Assembly: GCA_018064805.1 (NCBI GenBank)
Contig: JAGHUN010000078.1
Location: 1 to 32,974, forward strand
Reading direction: 5' to 3'
Length of the DNA: 32,974 bases
DNA from: Candidatus Colinaster scatohippi
Lineage (GTDB): Bacteria > Bacillota > Clostridia > Lachnospirales > Lachnospiraceae
Shown here piece after piece: positions 8,109 through 16,272 of this stretch; within the stretch, counting starts at the first letter, position 1, and each line of letters begins with the position of its first letter. A model generated the notes under the pieces. That model searched no databases. It was not told where the DNA came from and was given only the letters and a program-made list of their open reading frames with translations. The position numbers and the translations under genes were made by a program.

Positions 8109-9733
8109 ATTCTAGTGTGTTACTTGGTTTATCAGGAGGATTAGGACTGTTTTTATTCGGTATGACGCTTATGAGCGATGGTATCGAGAAGGCAGCGGGT
8201 GCAAAGCTCAGAAGTATTCTGGAGGTTTTTACCAAGAATAAGTTTATGGGAATGATTGTAGGTGTAATTTTCACCGGTATTATCCAGTCATCCAGTGCCT
8301 GTACGGTTATGGTTGTCAGCTTTGTTAACTCAGGGCTTATGAGCCTGTATCAGGCTGCAGGAGTAATCTTTGGTGCCAATATCGGTACCACTATTACATC
8401 GCAGTTGGTTTCATTTAATCTGTCAAAGGTTGCGCCGCTTTTTGTCCTTATTGGCGTTATAATGGTTAACTTTATCAAAAAAGAAACGGTAAAGAAGATA
8501 GGTGATATTGTTCTTGGATTCGGTATTTTGTTCGTTGGACTCTCTACGATGAGTAGTGCAATGGGAACGCTTAAGGAATCTCAGGAAGTGGTAAATGCAC
8601 TTGCGGGACTTGATAATCCGATTCTAGCGGTTTTACTTGGAACTGTTGTAACAAGTGTAATTCAAAGTTCATCAGTTACAGTCAGCATTATTCTTCTTAT
8701 GGCTAACCAGGGGCTGCTTGAACTTAACATTGTATTATATATCATTCTTGGATGTAATATTGGTGCCTGTGCATCAGCTATGATTGCTTCTCTTTCAGGT
8801 AAAAAGGATGCGAAGAGAGCAGCTCTTATTCATCTTCTTTTCAATATTATAGGAACCGTAATACTCTTTATTATGCTTCAGGTTGCAAGTGGCTGGATTA
8901 TAGAGTGGATTCAGAGCTTCTCAGGTGATAACGGAAGATTTGTTGCTAACGCACATACACTTATTAAGATATTCCAGGTTATTGTATTGTTCCCGTTCTC
9001 TAATCTTATTGTAAGACTCACATATGTATTTGTACCGGGTGAAGATAAGAAGATTGGATACAGAGAAAGCTACACGCTTAAATACATTGGTGATAAGGTC
9101 GTATTTAATCCGGCAACAGCGGTTGTAGAAGTAATTAAGGAAATTGAGCGTATGGCTGAGCTTGCCAGCGAGAATCTTAACAGAGCGATGAACGCACTTA
9201 TTACTTTGGATCAGGAAGATATTGATGAGGTATATGAGGTAGAGAAAAATATTAACTTCCTCAATCATGCTATTACAGGGTATCTTGTTAAGATTAACCA
9301 GACGAATCTTCCTATCGAAGACTTGAAGAGCATTGGTGCACTTTTCCATGTTGTTAATGATATTGAGAGAATTGGTGATCATGCTGAGAATATAGTAGAT
9401 AATGCATGTACAAGAAGAGAAAAGGGACTTAACTTCAGTAAGGATGCCCAGCGAGAGATGGGTGTAATGTTAGATAAGGTTAATACAATAATCAGATATT
9501 CTGTAGAAATGTTTGCAGAAGGTAAAATTGAGCATATGACTGCAATCTCGGTTCTGGAGGAGGAGATTGATGTTATGGAGAGAAATCTTCAGCAGGCTCA
9601 TATTGACAGACTTACTAAGAATGAATGTACTCCGGATGCAGGTATGCTTTACAGCGATGTAGTATCAGGACTTGAGAGAGTTGCAGATCATGCAGTAAAT
9701 ATTGCATTTGCAATTAACGAGAGTGAGGAGTAA
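8105..9733 (+). CDS. Na/Pi cotransporter family protein with C-terminal PhoU-like domain
   Basis: Inner-membrane protein of the NptA/PNaS family, expected to import or export phosphate with sodium. The first about 320 residues hold two inverted Na_Pi_cotrans repeats, each with a QSSS motif (IIQSSSACTVMV and VIQSSSVTVSII) followed by GANIGTTITSQL or GCNIGACASAMI. The last about 200 residues are helical and PhoU-like (HVVNDIERIGDHAENI, GLERVADHAVNIAFAI). The 542-residue length is typical of this fusion. The ATG overlaps the ribF TGA (ATGA), with AGGAAGGA at 8090-8096 as ribosome site, so the two are probably translationally coupled. A phosphate role is from family knowledge; some relatives have unclear substrates. 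Confidence 0.93.
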   Translation: MNSSVLLGLSGGLGLFLFGMTLMSDGIEKAAGAKLRSILEVFTKNKFMGMIVGVIFTGIIQSSSACTVMVVSFVNSGLMSLYQAAGVIFGANIGTTITSQLVSFNLSKVAPLFVLIGVIMVNFIKKETVKKIGDIVLGFGILFVGLSTMSSAMGTLKESQEVVNALAGLDNPILAVLLGTVVTSVIQSSSVTVSIILLMANQGLLELNIVLYIILGCNIGACASAMIASLSGKKDAKRAALIHLLFNIIGTVILFIMLQVASGWIIEWIQSFSGDNGRFVANAHTLIKIFQVIVLFPFSNLIVRLTYVFVPGEDKKIGYRESYTLKYIGDKVVFNPATAVVEVIKEIERMAELASENLNRAMNALITLDQEDIDEVYEVEKNINFLNHAITGYLVKINQTNLPIEDLKSIGALFHVVNDIERIGDHAENIVDNACTRREKGLNFSKDAQREMGVMLDKVNTIIRYSVEMFAEGKIEHMTAISVLEEEIDVMERNLQQAHIDRLTKNECTPDAGMLYSDVVSGLERVADHAVNIAFAINESEE

Positions 9734-9752
9734 TTAAAAAGAGGAAAAGCTT

Positions 9753-10877
9753 TTGAGGATAGAAGCAAAAAGATGGATACTGTGTGGTATTACCTTACTT
9801 GTACTCTTTACTATAATGTCCATTGCACATTTTCAGGATAAAAAGATTGAAAAGGAAGCAAAAGAGGAAGAAGAAAGAGTTGCAGCAGAGGCTGCCAGAC
9901 AGGAAGAAATTAAAAGAGCAAGTGCATATGAGGCTAAGTCAATTCAGGCACTTATAGATAAAGCCGGAGCTGCGACTATACTGGATGGCTATTTTACCGA
10001 AGAAGAATATCTGGATAGCGCTAAGGGTGTTTCTGCATATGGATATAACAATCTGGGTATAGCTAATGTCAGTAACCACCTTAATGTCAGAAAAGAACCG
10101 AATGAAGGTGGAAAGCTTGTCGGTAAGATGAGTAATAACGCGGCCTGTGAGATTCTTGGTATCTATGGTGACTGGTATAAGATTAAATCAGGCGAGGTTG
10201 AAGGTTATTGTCACTCTGACTATCTGCTTGTCGGACAGATGGCCTTATTAAGAGGAAGTCAGATTATTACTAAAGAGGCGGAATCAACTTCCGGTGGTTT
10301 GCGAGTACGTGAAGAGCCTACAACTATGAGTGAGATTCTTACTGTTATGGGTGAAGGTGAGCGACTTGAAGTTCTTGAGGATGAATCGAACGGCTGGATT
10401 AAGGTTCTGGTAGATGATCAGGAAGGATATATTGCTGCAGAATTTGCTGAGGTTAAAGAAGAACTTCAGACGGCGGTAACAATGTCAGAGCTTATGTATG
10501 GACAGGGTGTATCAGAACTTCGAGTTGATATGGTTCAGTATGCTAAGCAGTTTATCGGTAATCCATATGTATGGGGTGGAACAAGCCTTACTAACGGTGC
10601 AGACTGTTCAGGTTTTGTTTTATCTGTATTCAAAAAATATGGTATATCACTTCCACACTCATCAAGGGCACAGGCTACTATGGGTAAACAGGTATCCTTG
10701 GGTGAAGCCAGACCGGGTGATCTCGTATTTTATAGTAGTGGTGGAAGAATTAATCACGTTGCTATTTATATTGGTGGCGGACAGGTTGTGCATGCTTCCA
10801 ACCCTCGTACAGGAATACGTATTTCAGGAGCGACTTATCGTACCGTTTCAACGGTTAGAAGAATTATTAATGACTAG
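9753..10877 (+). CDS. Secreted or membrane-anchored SH3-NlpC/P60 peptidoglycan endopeptidase
   Basis: Predicted gamma-D-glutamyl-diaminopimelate-type endopeptidase acting on the cell wall. Parts in order: one N-terminal membrane helix (about 8-26), a charged Glu/Ala/Arg coiled coil (27-60), two bacterial SH3 domains (about 105-160 with LNVRKEPNEGGKLVG, and about 175-230 with LRVREEPTTMSEIL), and NlpC/P60 (about 255-374). The catalytic triad is visible: C285 (GADCSGFVLSVF), H335 (INHVAIYIGGG) and H347 (VVHASNP). The start is TTG at 9753 with GAGG at 9741-9744; an ATG would cut off the membrane helix. It lies 19 bases after the phosphate transporter and 30 before the sensor kinase, all co-directional. 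The exact bond cut is not decidable here. Confidence 0.93.
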   Translation: MRIEAKRWILCGITLLVLFTIMSIAHFQDKKIEKEAKEEEERVAAEAARQEEIKRASAYEAKSIQALIDKAGAATILDGYFTEEEYLDSAKGVSAYGYNNLGIANVSNHLNVRKEPNEGGKLVGKMSNNAACEILGIYGDWYKIKSGEVEGYCHSDYLLVGQMALLRGSQIITKEAESTSGGLRVREEPTTMSEILTVMGEGERLEVLEDESNGWIKVLVDDQEGYIAAEFAEVKEELQTAVTMSELMYGQGVSELRVDMVQYAKQFIGNPYVWGGTSLTNGADCSGFVLSVFKKYGISLPHSSRAQATMGKQVSLGEARPGDLVFYSSGGRINHVAIYIGGGQVVHASNPRTGIRISGATYRTVSTVRRIIND

Positions 10878-10907
10878 GGCATTCTATAAAGGAATGGTGC
10901 AGAATTA

Positions 10908-12743
10908 ATGCGTTTGAAAAATATATGGGCTAAAACCAGTGCGTTTTTTAGTGACAGGATTGTATATAGCACGCTTTATGTTATTTTTGCAATAATTGTC
11001 TTTTTTTCCATATACTCTGCTGTAGATAAGATGGAAAATGAGTCATATCTGCATGAGGAGTATATTCCTGCAGTAGTTATGGGGGAATATAGCATAGATG
11101 GTGGCCAGACATATAACAGATTTACTGATTACAGGGACATAGATATTAAAGGTACCAATGCACTTATTGTAAGGGGACGGCTTACAGGTGGACTCGGGCG
11201 ATTCGAAAAATTATATATGTTCTTGGATTATATTAATGTATCTGTGTATATTAATGATGAAATAGTATATGTAAGTGATGAGATGGCGGATTACGCATGG
11301 GATTGTCTGGAAAATGTAACTATTGAACCTACAGATATGGTCACATTTGAACTTAGTACCAAACGACATGTAAGTCGTGCATATGGGTTCAGATATTTTT
11401 GGGAAAATCTTAATAAGAGTACTAAGGCTGCAGTTCTCTTTCATCAGATAAAGAGCTGTTTTTCAATGATATTTGGCGATTTTGTGTTATTAGTAGTTGG
11501 CATACTAATGATTGTAACAGGTATTGAGTACAGATATTCATCTGATGAGAATAAGTATGGAATTGTAAACTGTGGAATTGCTACAATACTTGGGGCAATT
11601 ATATGTTTTATAAATCCCAGGTATATTACATTGTTATTTGAAAAGTATGAGTTACTTGAATATATCGATACATCTCTTCAGATGCTGTCCGTTCTGTTTT
11701 TGTTCTCATATTTTAGGAAGATTCTTAGAAGTGATGAAAATAAAACAAGGGCAGCACTTTTGGTTGCAATTTCATATACTGTAACCAGTATTTCTCTTTT
11801 GTGGATTAGCATTGGCTATCCGGCGGGAAGCGTTCCAATCGTTTTTGCTCTGGTAATGGGTGTAATTATCTCTTTGCATTATATTTGGTTGTTTATAAGT
11901 GACAGTGTTGGAATTAGGAATAGAATGGATTTCGTTGCTGTCGGTGCAGCGCTTTTTCTAATGGTATGTACGTGTATTGAGATGATTTATTATCTATATA
12001 CAGGTGTATATATTATTCATGTGCTTGAAATCGGTTTTTTGGGCTTTGCATTTGTTCAGTTTTGGTTTGTAGTTGGAAAGGCATCACTTGCACAGAAGGA
12101 AGCATTCCGACTTAAGGACGTAGAGAATGAACTGACAAAGGCGCAGGTCAATTCCATGATTAGCCAGATACAGCCACATTTTCTCTATAATGCGCTTAGT
12201 ACAATCAGGGCCTTGTGTACGAAGGAACCCAAGCGTGCCAGAGAGGCAATTGATCAGTTGTCTAAATATTTGCGTGCCAATATGGAGTCATTAACATCAA
12301 AGGAAAGTATTCCGATTAGTAAGGAAATAGAGCACGTTGAATGCTATTTGAATATTGAGAAATACAGATTTGGTGATAAACTAAATGTTGAATATGATAT
12401 ACAGTCTACTGATTTCAAGGTTCCCAGTATGGTTGTCCAGACGCTGGCAGAAAATGCGGTTAAGCACGGACTTTTGGCTAAACCTGAGGGTGGTACGCTT
12501 AAGATTTCAACATCAGAGTCTGAGTATTGCTATGTGGTTAATATAGAGGATAATGGTATTGGTTTTGATAGAACAGATGCTAAGAATGAAGGTAGAATTC
12601 ATGTAGGAATAGAGAATTCAAGGAAAAGACTTGCCGCTATGTGTGGCGGTAATCTGTCTATTGGCAGTATTGCCGGAAAAGGAACTACAGTTACAATCTG
12701 TATTCCGAAAAATAGGAAGAATTATGAGAGTAATATCAATTGA
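10908..12743 (+). CDS. Sensor histidine kinase, LytS/YehU (His_kinase) type
   Basis: Membrane sensor kinase of 611 residues. Parts: one helix (about 18-38), an extracytoplasmic domain of about 145 residues (40-185) that I cannot assign firmly but is placed like 7TMR-DISM sensor domains, a bundle of about seven helices (about 186-392), a short coiled linker, and the LytS-type kinase core. H424 in SQIQPHFLYNALSTIRAL is the phosphoacceptor; N516 (ENAVKHG), D548 (EDNGIGF) and the GKGTTV loop form the ATP site. AAGGA about 14 bases before the ATG is the ribosome site. Its end overlaps the response regulator by 20 bases, so they form one system. The signal is unknown; the upstream cell-wall hydrolase hints at an envelope role. 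Confidence 0.92.
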   Translation: MRLKNIWAKTSAFFSDRIVYSTLYVIFAIIVFFSIYSAVDKMENESYLHEEYIPAVVMGEYSIDGGQTYNRFTDYRDIDIKGTNALIVRGRLTGGLGRFEKLYMFLDYINVSVYINDEIVYVSDEMADYAWDCLENVTIEPTDMVTFELSTKRHVSRAYGFRYFWENLNKSTKAAVLFHQIKSCFSMIFGDFVLLVVGILMIVTGIEYRYSSDENKYGIVNCGIATILGAIICFINPRYITLLFEKYELLEYIDTSLQMLSVLFLFSYFRKILRSDENKTRAALLVAISYTVTSISLLWISIGYPAGSVPIVFALVMGVIISLHYIWLFISDSVGIRNRMDFVAVGAALFLMVCTCIEMIYYLYTGVYIIHVLEIGFLGFAFVQFWFVVGKASLAQKEAFRLKDVENELTKAQVNSMISQIQPHFLYNALSTIRALCTKEPKRAREAIDQLSKYLRANMESLTSKESIPISKEIEHVECYLNIEKYRFGDKLNVEYDIQSTDFKVPSMVVQTLAENAVKHGLLAKPEGGTLKISTSESEYCYVVNIEDNGIGFDRTDAKNEGRIHVGIENSRKRLAAMCGGNLSIGSIAGKGTTVTICIPKNRKNYESNIN

Positions 12744-13512
12744 TGACGAGGAAATAATACTTGAGGATTTCGTGGAGATGTTATCCGAGATGCCGGAGAT
12801 TACAGATGTGCGTGGCTTTTCAGATTGTGAGGAGGCTTTGGCATATATCGGAGAAAATGACATTGATGTCGCTTTTTGTGACATCAGTATGCGCGGAATG
12901 GATGGAATAACCTTTGCTAAAAAGGCAAAAGGGATTAAGCCTAACCTTAATATAGTTTTCGTGACTGCCTACACTGAGTATTCGCTCGAGGCAATTAAAA
13001 TGCATGCATCCGGCTACCTGGTTAAACCGGTTGCTGAGGATGACGTTAGGAGAGAACTGGCAGATTTAAGGACTCCGGTTGTTACTTCGAGTGGAAAAAG
13101 ATTAAGGGTACAGTGTTTTGGTAACTTTGAAGTATATATAGACGATAAACCATGTCAGTTCAAATATATTAAGACAAAGGAACTGTTAGCATATCTTATA
13201 GACAGAAAGGGTGCATATTGTTCCAATGGCGAGCTTTTGGGGGCGCTTTGGGAGGATAAGGAGGTAACACCTTCGCTTGAGAATTACCTACGTAATCTTA
13301 TAAGTGACCTGAAGAATATATTAAGACAGAATGATTTGGAAAATGTGGTAATTAAGAAAAAGGCCCAGATGTGTGTTGTTACAAACGAAATTGACTGTGA
13401 TTATTATAAGTGGCTTGATGGGGGCACGGGAACTGAGAACCTTTTTGCCGGAGAATATATGTCGCAGTATAGCTGGGCAGAAACAACCCTTGCAGGTCTT
13501 GAGGGATGGTAA
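12724..13512 (+). CDS. Response regulator with SARP/AfsR-like winged-helix output domain
   Basis: Partner of the upstream kinase. Residues 1-115 are a receiver domain: acidic pocket D7/D8 (SIDDEE), phosphoacceptor D53 (AFCDISMRGMDG), T81 and K101 (LVKPV). Residues about 125-205 form an OmpR-type winged helix of the SARP/BTAD-associated kind (RVQCFGNFEVYID, KTKELLAYLIDRKGAY, ELLGALWED), not the LytTR domain that usually partners LytS kinases. The tail (about 206-262) is short, too small for a full BTAD domain. ATG 12724 (AGGAAG at 12714-12719) is chosen because it starts directly at the receiver fold; the frame is open further upstream but that part lies in the kinase gene. No target promoter can be named. 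Confidence 0.9.
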   Translation: MRVISIDDEEIILEDFVEMLSEMPEITDVRGFSDCEEALAYIGENDIDVAFCDISMRGMDGITFAKKAKGIKPNLNIVFVTAYTEYSLEAIKMHASGYLVKPVAEDDVRRELADLRTPVVTSSGKRLRVQCFGNFEVYIDDKPCQFKYIKTKELLAYLIDRKGAYCSNGELLGALWEDKEVTPSLENYLRNLISDLKNILRQNDLENVVIKKKAQMCVVTNEIDCDYYKWLDGGTGTENLFAGEYMSQYSWAETTLAGLEGW

Positions 13513-13523
13513 GAAAAAAGATG

Positions 13524-13552
13524 TTGATAATAGGGAAGTAGTGTGTTAATAT
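13524..13552 (+). promoter_or_regulatory. Sigma-A type promoter for rpsO
   Basis: TTGATA (13524-13529), a 17-base spacer, then TAATAT (13547-13552) preceded by TG at 13544-13545 (extended -10). Expected start is near 13559, giving a leader of about 85 bases before rpsO. The best promoter-like sequence in this stretch. Confidence 0.75.
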
Positions 13553-13559
13553 ATCTAGG

Positions 13560-13643
13560 TATGTGTGTGCTCATACTCGGTATGAGGCTTCTCCGGCCCA
13601 TTCTTAGTATGAAGCGTAGTATTTTATAAAAAGGAGAAATGAA
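13560..13643 (+). promoter_or_regulatory. Structured 5' leader of rpsO, candidate S15 autoregulatory RNA
   Basis: CTCATAC (13570-13576) pairs perfectly with GTATGAG (13580-13586) around a TCG loop. GCTTC (13587-13591) pairs with GAAGC (13611-13615). The alternative TCATACT (13571-13577) with AGTATGA (13606-13612) excludes both. The ribosome site AGGAG (13632-13636) lies just after. S15 is known to repress its own mRNA through leader structures in several bacterial groups; that this leader does so is inference. Confidence 0.5.
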
Positions 13644-13910
13644 ATGATTTCAAAAGAGAAAAAGACAGCAATTATTAACGAGTACGGCAGAAAGCCAGGC
13701 GATACAGGTTCACCTGAAGTACAGATCGCAGTTCTTTCAGCACGTATCAGCGAGCTTACAGAGCACCTTAAGAGCAATCCTAAGGATCATCATTCAAGAC
13801 GTGGTATGTACAAGATGATCGGTCAGAGACGTGGTCTTCTTGATTACCTTATGAAGACAGATCTTGAAGGATACAGAGCACTTATCGAGAAGCTTGGCAT
13901 CAGAAGATAA
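13644..13910 (+). CDS. rpsO: 30S ribosomal protein S15
   Basis: S15 binds the 16S rRNA central domain early in 30S assembly and helps form a bridge to the 50S subunit. The 88-residue product has the invariant family sequence: [34 protein letters not shown] and the C-terminal LIEKLGIRR. Length is canonical. AGGAG lies 7 bases before the ATG. The gene has its own promoter and a structured leader, is followed by a terminator, and stands before pnp as in many bacteria. Codon use is that of a highly expressed gene. Confidence 0.99.
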   Translation: MISKEKKTAIINEYGRKPGDTGSPEVQIAVLSARISELTEHLKSNPKDHHSRRGMYKMIGQRRGLLDYLMKTDLEGYRALIEKLGIRR

Positions 13911-13920
13911 TATGACTTGT

Positions 13921-13951
13921 AAGGGGATGGATTTTTTCTATCCCCTTTTAT
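13921..13951 (+). terminator. Intrinsic terminator after rpsO
   Basis: AAGGGGAT (13921-13928) pairs with ATCCCCTT (13940-13947), loop of 11 bases, followed by a T-rich stretch (TTTTATT from 13946). Probably partial, since read-through would produce the rpsO-pnp transcript. Confidence 0.8.
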
Positions 13952-13960
13952 TGCTTGGGT

Positions 13961-14038
13961 AGAAGAAACGTCCGAGACCACTGATAAGTATTTATTTTAT
14001 TTGTATAATATGTATTTATCAGTAGTTTCGGTTCTTCT
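13961..14038 (+). repeat. Long imperfect inverted repeat (RNA hairpin) in the rpsO-pnp interval
   Basis: Left arm 13961-13990 and right arm 14014-14038 pair over about 25 positions: AGAAGAA with TTCTTCT, CCGA with TCGG, and ACTGATAA with TTATCAGT, with a four-base bulge on the left arm, a few G-U pairs and one C-A mismatch. The loop is A/T-rich. In RNA read through from rpsO it would form a long duplex suitable for RNase III. No gene is in this stretch. Confidence 0.75.
13981..14009 (+). promoter_or_regulatory. Possible pnp promoter inside the hairpin
   Basis: A perfect TATAAT (14004-14009) with a moderate -35, CTGATA (13981-13986), 17 bases upstream. The -35 lies in the left arm and the -10 in the loop of the inverted repeat. 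A transcript starting near 14016 would contain only the right arm. Confidence 0.5.
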
Positions 14039-14081
14039 GCCTGATAAAATATTTAAGCCTAAAGGCAGAAAAGGAGAGACT

Positions 14082-16172
14082 ATGTATAAGACATTTAGTA
14101 TGGAACTCGCCGGTCGTACACTTAGTGTAGACATAGGCAGAGTAGGTAAGCAGGCTAACGGATGTGCATTTATGCACTATGGTGATACAACAGTATTATC
14201 TACTGCAACTGCTTCAGACAAGCCAAGAGATGGTATTGATTTCTTCCCATGTTCTGTAGAATATGAAGAGAAGTTCTATTCTGTTGGTAAGATTCCGGGA
14301 GGTTTCAATAAGCGTGAAGGTAAGGCAAGCGAGAATGCAATTCTCACAAGCCGTGTTATCGACCGTCCAATGAGACCACTTTTTCCTAAGGATTACAGAA
14401 ATGATGTAACACTTAATAACATGGTTATGTCAGTTGATCCTGAGTGCAGACCGGAACTTGTTGCTATGCTTGGAACAGCAATCGCAACATGTATTTCAGA
14501 TATTCCATTTGATGGTCCGGTTGCTATGACACAGGTTGGTCTTGTAGATGGTGAACTTATCATCAACCCAACACAGGCTCAGTGGCATGATGGTGACCTT
14601 CAGATGACAGTTGCTTCAACAGCTACAAAGGTTATCATGATTGAGGCCGGTGCAAATATTGTACCTGAGGCTAAGATTCTTGAGGCTATCTATAAAGCTG
14701 ATGCAGTTAATAAGGAGATTGTAAAGTTTATCGATGGTATTGTGGCTGAGGTTGGTAAGCCAAAGCACGCATATGAGAGTTGCGCTATTCCTGAAGAACT
14801 CTTCGCGGCAATTAAGGAAGTTTGCCCGCCTGAAGAGATGGAAGTAGCTGTATTTACAGACGATAAGCAGACACGTGAAGGCAATATTAAGGCTATCACA
14901 GAGAAGTGCGAAGAGAAGTTTGCTGATAATGAGGAGTGGCTCGCTATTTTAGGTGAGGCAATTTATCAGTACGAGAAGAAGACAATCAGAAAGATGATTC
15001 TTAAGGATCATAAGCGTCCTGATGGTCGTGAGATTACTCAGATCAGACCACTTGCAGCTGAGGTTGATCTTATTCCTAGAGTTCATGGTTCTGCAATGTT
15101 TACTCGTGGACAGACACAGATTTGCGATGTTGTAACACTTGCACCTCTTTCTGAAGCTCAGAAGGTTGATGGACTTGATTCTAATGTTACATCTAAGAGA
15201 TATATGCACCACTATAACTTCCCATCATATTCAGTTGGGGAGACAAAGGTTCGCCGGGGTCCCGGACGTAGAGAAATTGGACATGGAGCGCTTGCAGAGC
15301 GTGCTCTTATTCCGGTACTTCCATCAGAGGAAGAATTCCCATATGCAATTCGTGCCGTGTCTGAGACATTTGAGTCAAACGGTTCAACATCAATGGCTTC
15401 AACATGTGCATCTTGTATGTCACTTATGGCAGCAGGTGTTCCTATTAAGGCTATGGTTGCCGGAATCTCATGTGGTCTTGTAACAGGAGATACAGATGAC
15501 GATTTTGTTCTTCTTACAGATATTCAGGGACTTGAAGACTTCTTCGGTGATATGGACTTCAAGGTAACAGGTACAACAGAAGGTATTACAGCTATCCAGA
15601 TGGATATTAAGATTCATGGTCTTACAAGAGCTATCGTTGAGGGTGCTATTTCAAGATGTCGTGATGCAAGACTTTTCATCATGGATTCATGTATGAAGAC
15701 AGCCATTGCTGAGCCAAGAGCAACTGTTAATGAGTATGCTCCTAAGATTATCTCAATGGATATTGATCCTGATAAGATTGGTGATGTAATCGGTAAGCAG
15801 GGTAAGGTAATCAATGAAATCGTAGCTCGTACAGATGTTAAGATTGATATTTCTGAAGAAGGTCGTGTATCAATCTGTGGTATCGACAAGGCTAAGATGG
15901 ATGAGGCCATGAAGATGATTTCAACAATCGTTACAGATTTTGAACAGGGTCAGATCTTCACAGGTAAGGTTGTAAGTATTAAGGAGTTTGGTGCATTCGT
16001 TGAATTCGCTCCTGGTAAGGAAGGAATGGTTCATATCTCTAAGATTAGCAAAGAGAGAATCAATCATGTAGAGGATGTTCTTACACTTGGTGATACAGTA
16101 ACAGTTGTATGCCTGGGCAAGGACAAGATGGGCAGAATCAGCTTCTCAATGAAGGATGTTGCTCAGCAGTAA
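14082..16172 (+). CDS. pnp: Polynucleotide phosphorylase
   Basis: PNPase degrades RNA 3'-5' by phosphorolysis as a trimer and works in mRNA turnover. The 696-residue protein has the usual order: RNase PH-1 (1-140), an all-helical linker, RNase PH-2 (about 305-545) with the catalytic aspartates of the LEDFFGDMDFKVTGT motif (D486 and D492), a KH domain with GKQGKVI (about 571-577) and a C-terminal S1 domain. ATG 14082 is chosen: AAGGAG lies at 14071-14076 and MYKTFSMELAGR is the family N-terminus. An in-frame TTG at 14001 would start inside the upstream hairpin and is unlikely. The leader suggests autoregulation; a strong terminator follows. Confidence 0.98.
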   Translation: MYKTFSMELAGRTLSVDIGRVGKQANGCAFMHYGDTTVLSTATASDKPRDGIDFFPCSVEYEEKFYSVGKIPGGFNKREGKASENAILTSRVIDRPMRPLFPKDYRNDVTLNNMVMSVDPECRPELVAMLGTAIATCISDIPFDGPVAMTQVGLVDGELIINPTQAQWHDGDLQMTVASTATKVIMIEAGANIVPEAKILEAIYKADAVNKEIVKFIDGIVAEVGKPKHAYESCAIPEELFAAIKEVCPPEEMEVAVFTDDKQTREGNIKAITEKCEEKFADNEEWLAILGEAIYQYEKKTIRKMILKDHKRPDGREITQIRPLAAEVDLIPRVHGSAMFTRGQTQICDVVTLAPLSEAQKVDGLDSNVTSKRYMHHYNFPSYSVGETKVRRGPGRREIGHGALAERALIPVLPSEEEFPYAIRAVSETFESNGSTSMASTCASCMSLMAAGVPIKAMVAGISCGLVTGDTDDDFVLLTDIQGLEDFFGDMDFKVTGTTEGITAIQMDIKIHGLTRAIVEGAISRCRDARLFIMDSCMKTAIAEPRATVNEYAPKIISMDIDPDKIGDVIGKQGKVINEIVARTDVKIDISEEGRVSICGIDKAKMDEAMKMISTIVTDFEQGQIFTGKVVSIKEFGAFVEFAPGKEGMVHISKISKERINHVEDVLTLGDTVTVVCLGKDKMGRISFSMKDVAQQ

Positions 16173-16184
16173 AATGTTTTTTAC

Positions 16185-16216
16185 GAGCCCGGATATATAT
16201 CCGGGCTCATTTTTTT
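16185..16216 (+). terminator. Strong intrinsic terminator after pnp
   Basis: A perfect 24-base palindrome, GAGCCCGGATAT followed by its complement (16185-16208), then A and seven T (16210-16216). It is preceded by T-runs, so it may also stop transcription from the other strand. Confidence 0.92.
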
Positions 16217-16272
16217 GAAAGATACCCCATTTCCGTGTGAAATTTGGATAGCGGAATATTGTAGGAGAATAT

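Noticed and set aside
8921-9382. 153-residue open frame on the minus strand inside the Na/Pi transporter gene
   Set aside because: Shadow of a well-supported transporter/PhoU gene; no start signal and no family resemblance.
14001-14081. Longer pnp with upstream start
   Set aside because: It would begin inside the leader hairpin; the ATG at 14082 has the ribosome site and matches the family N-terminus.
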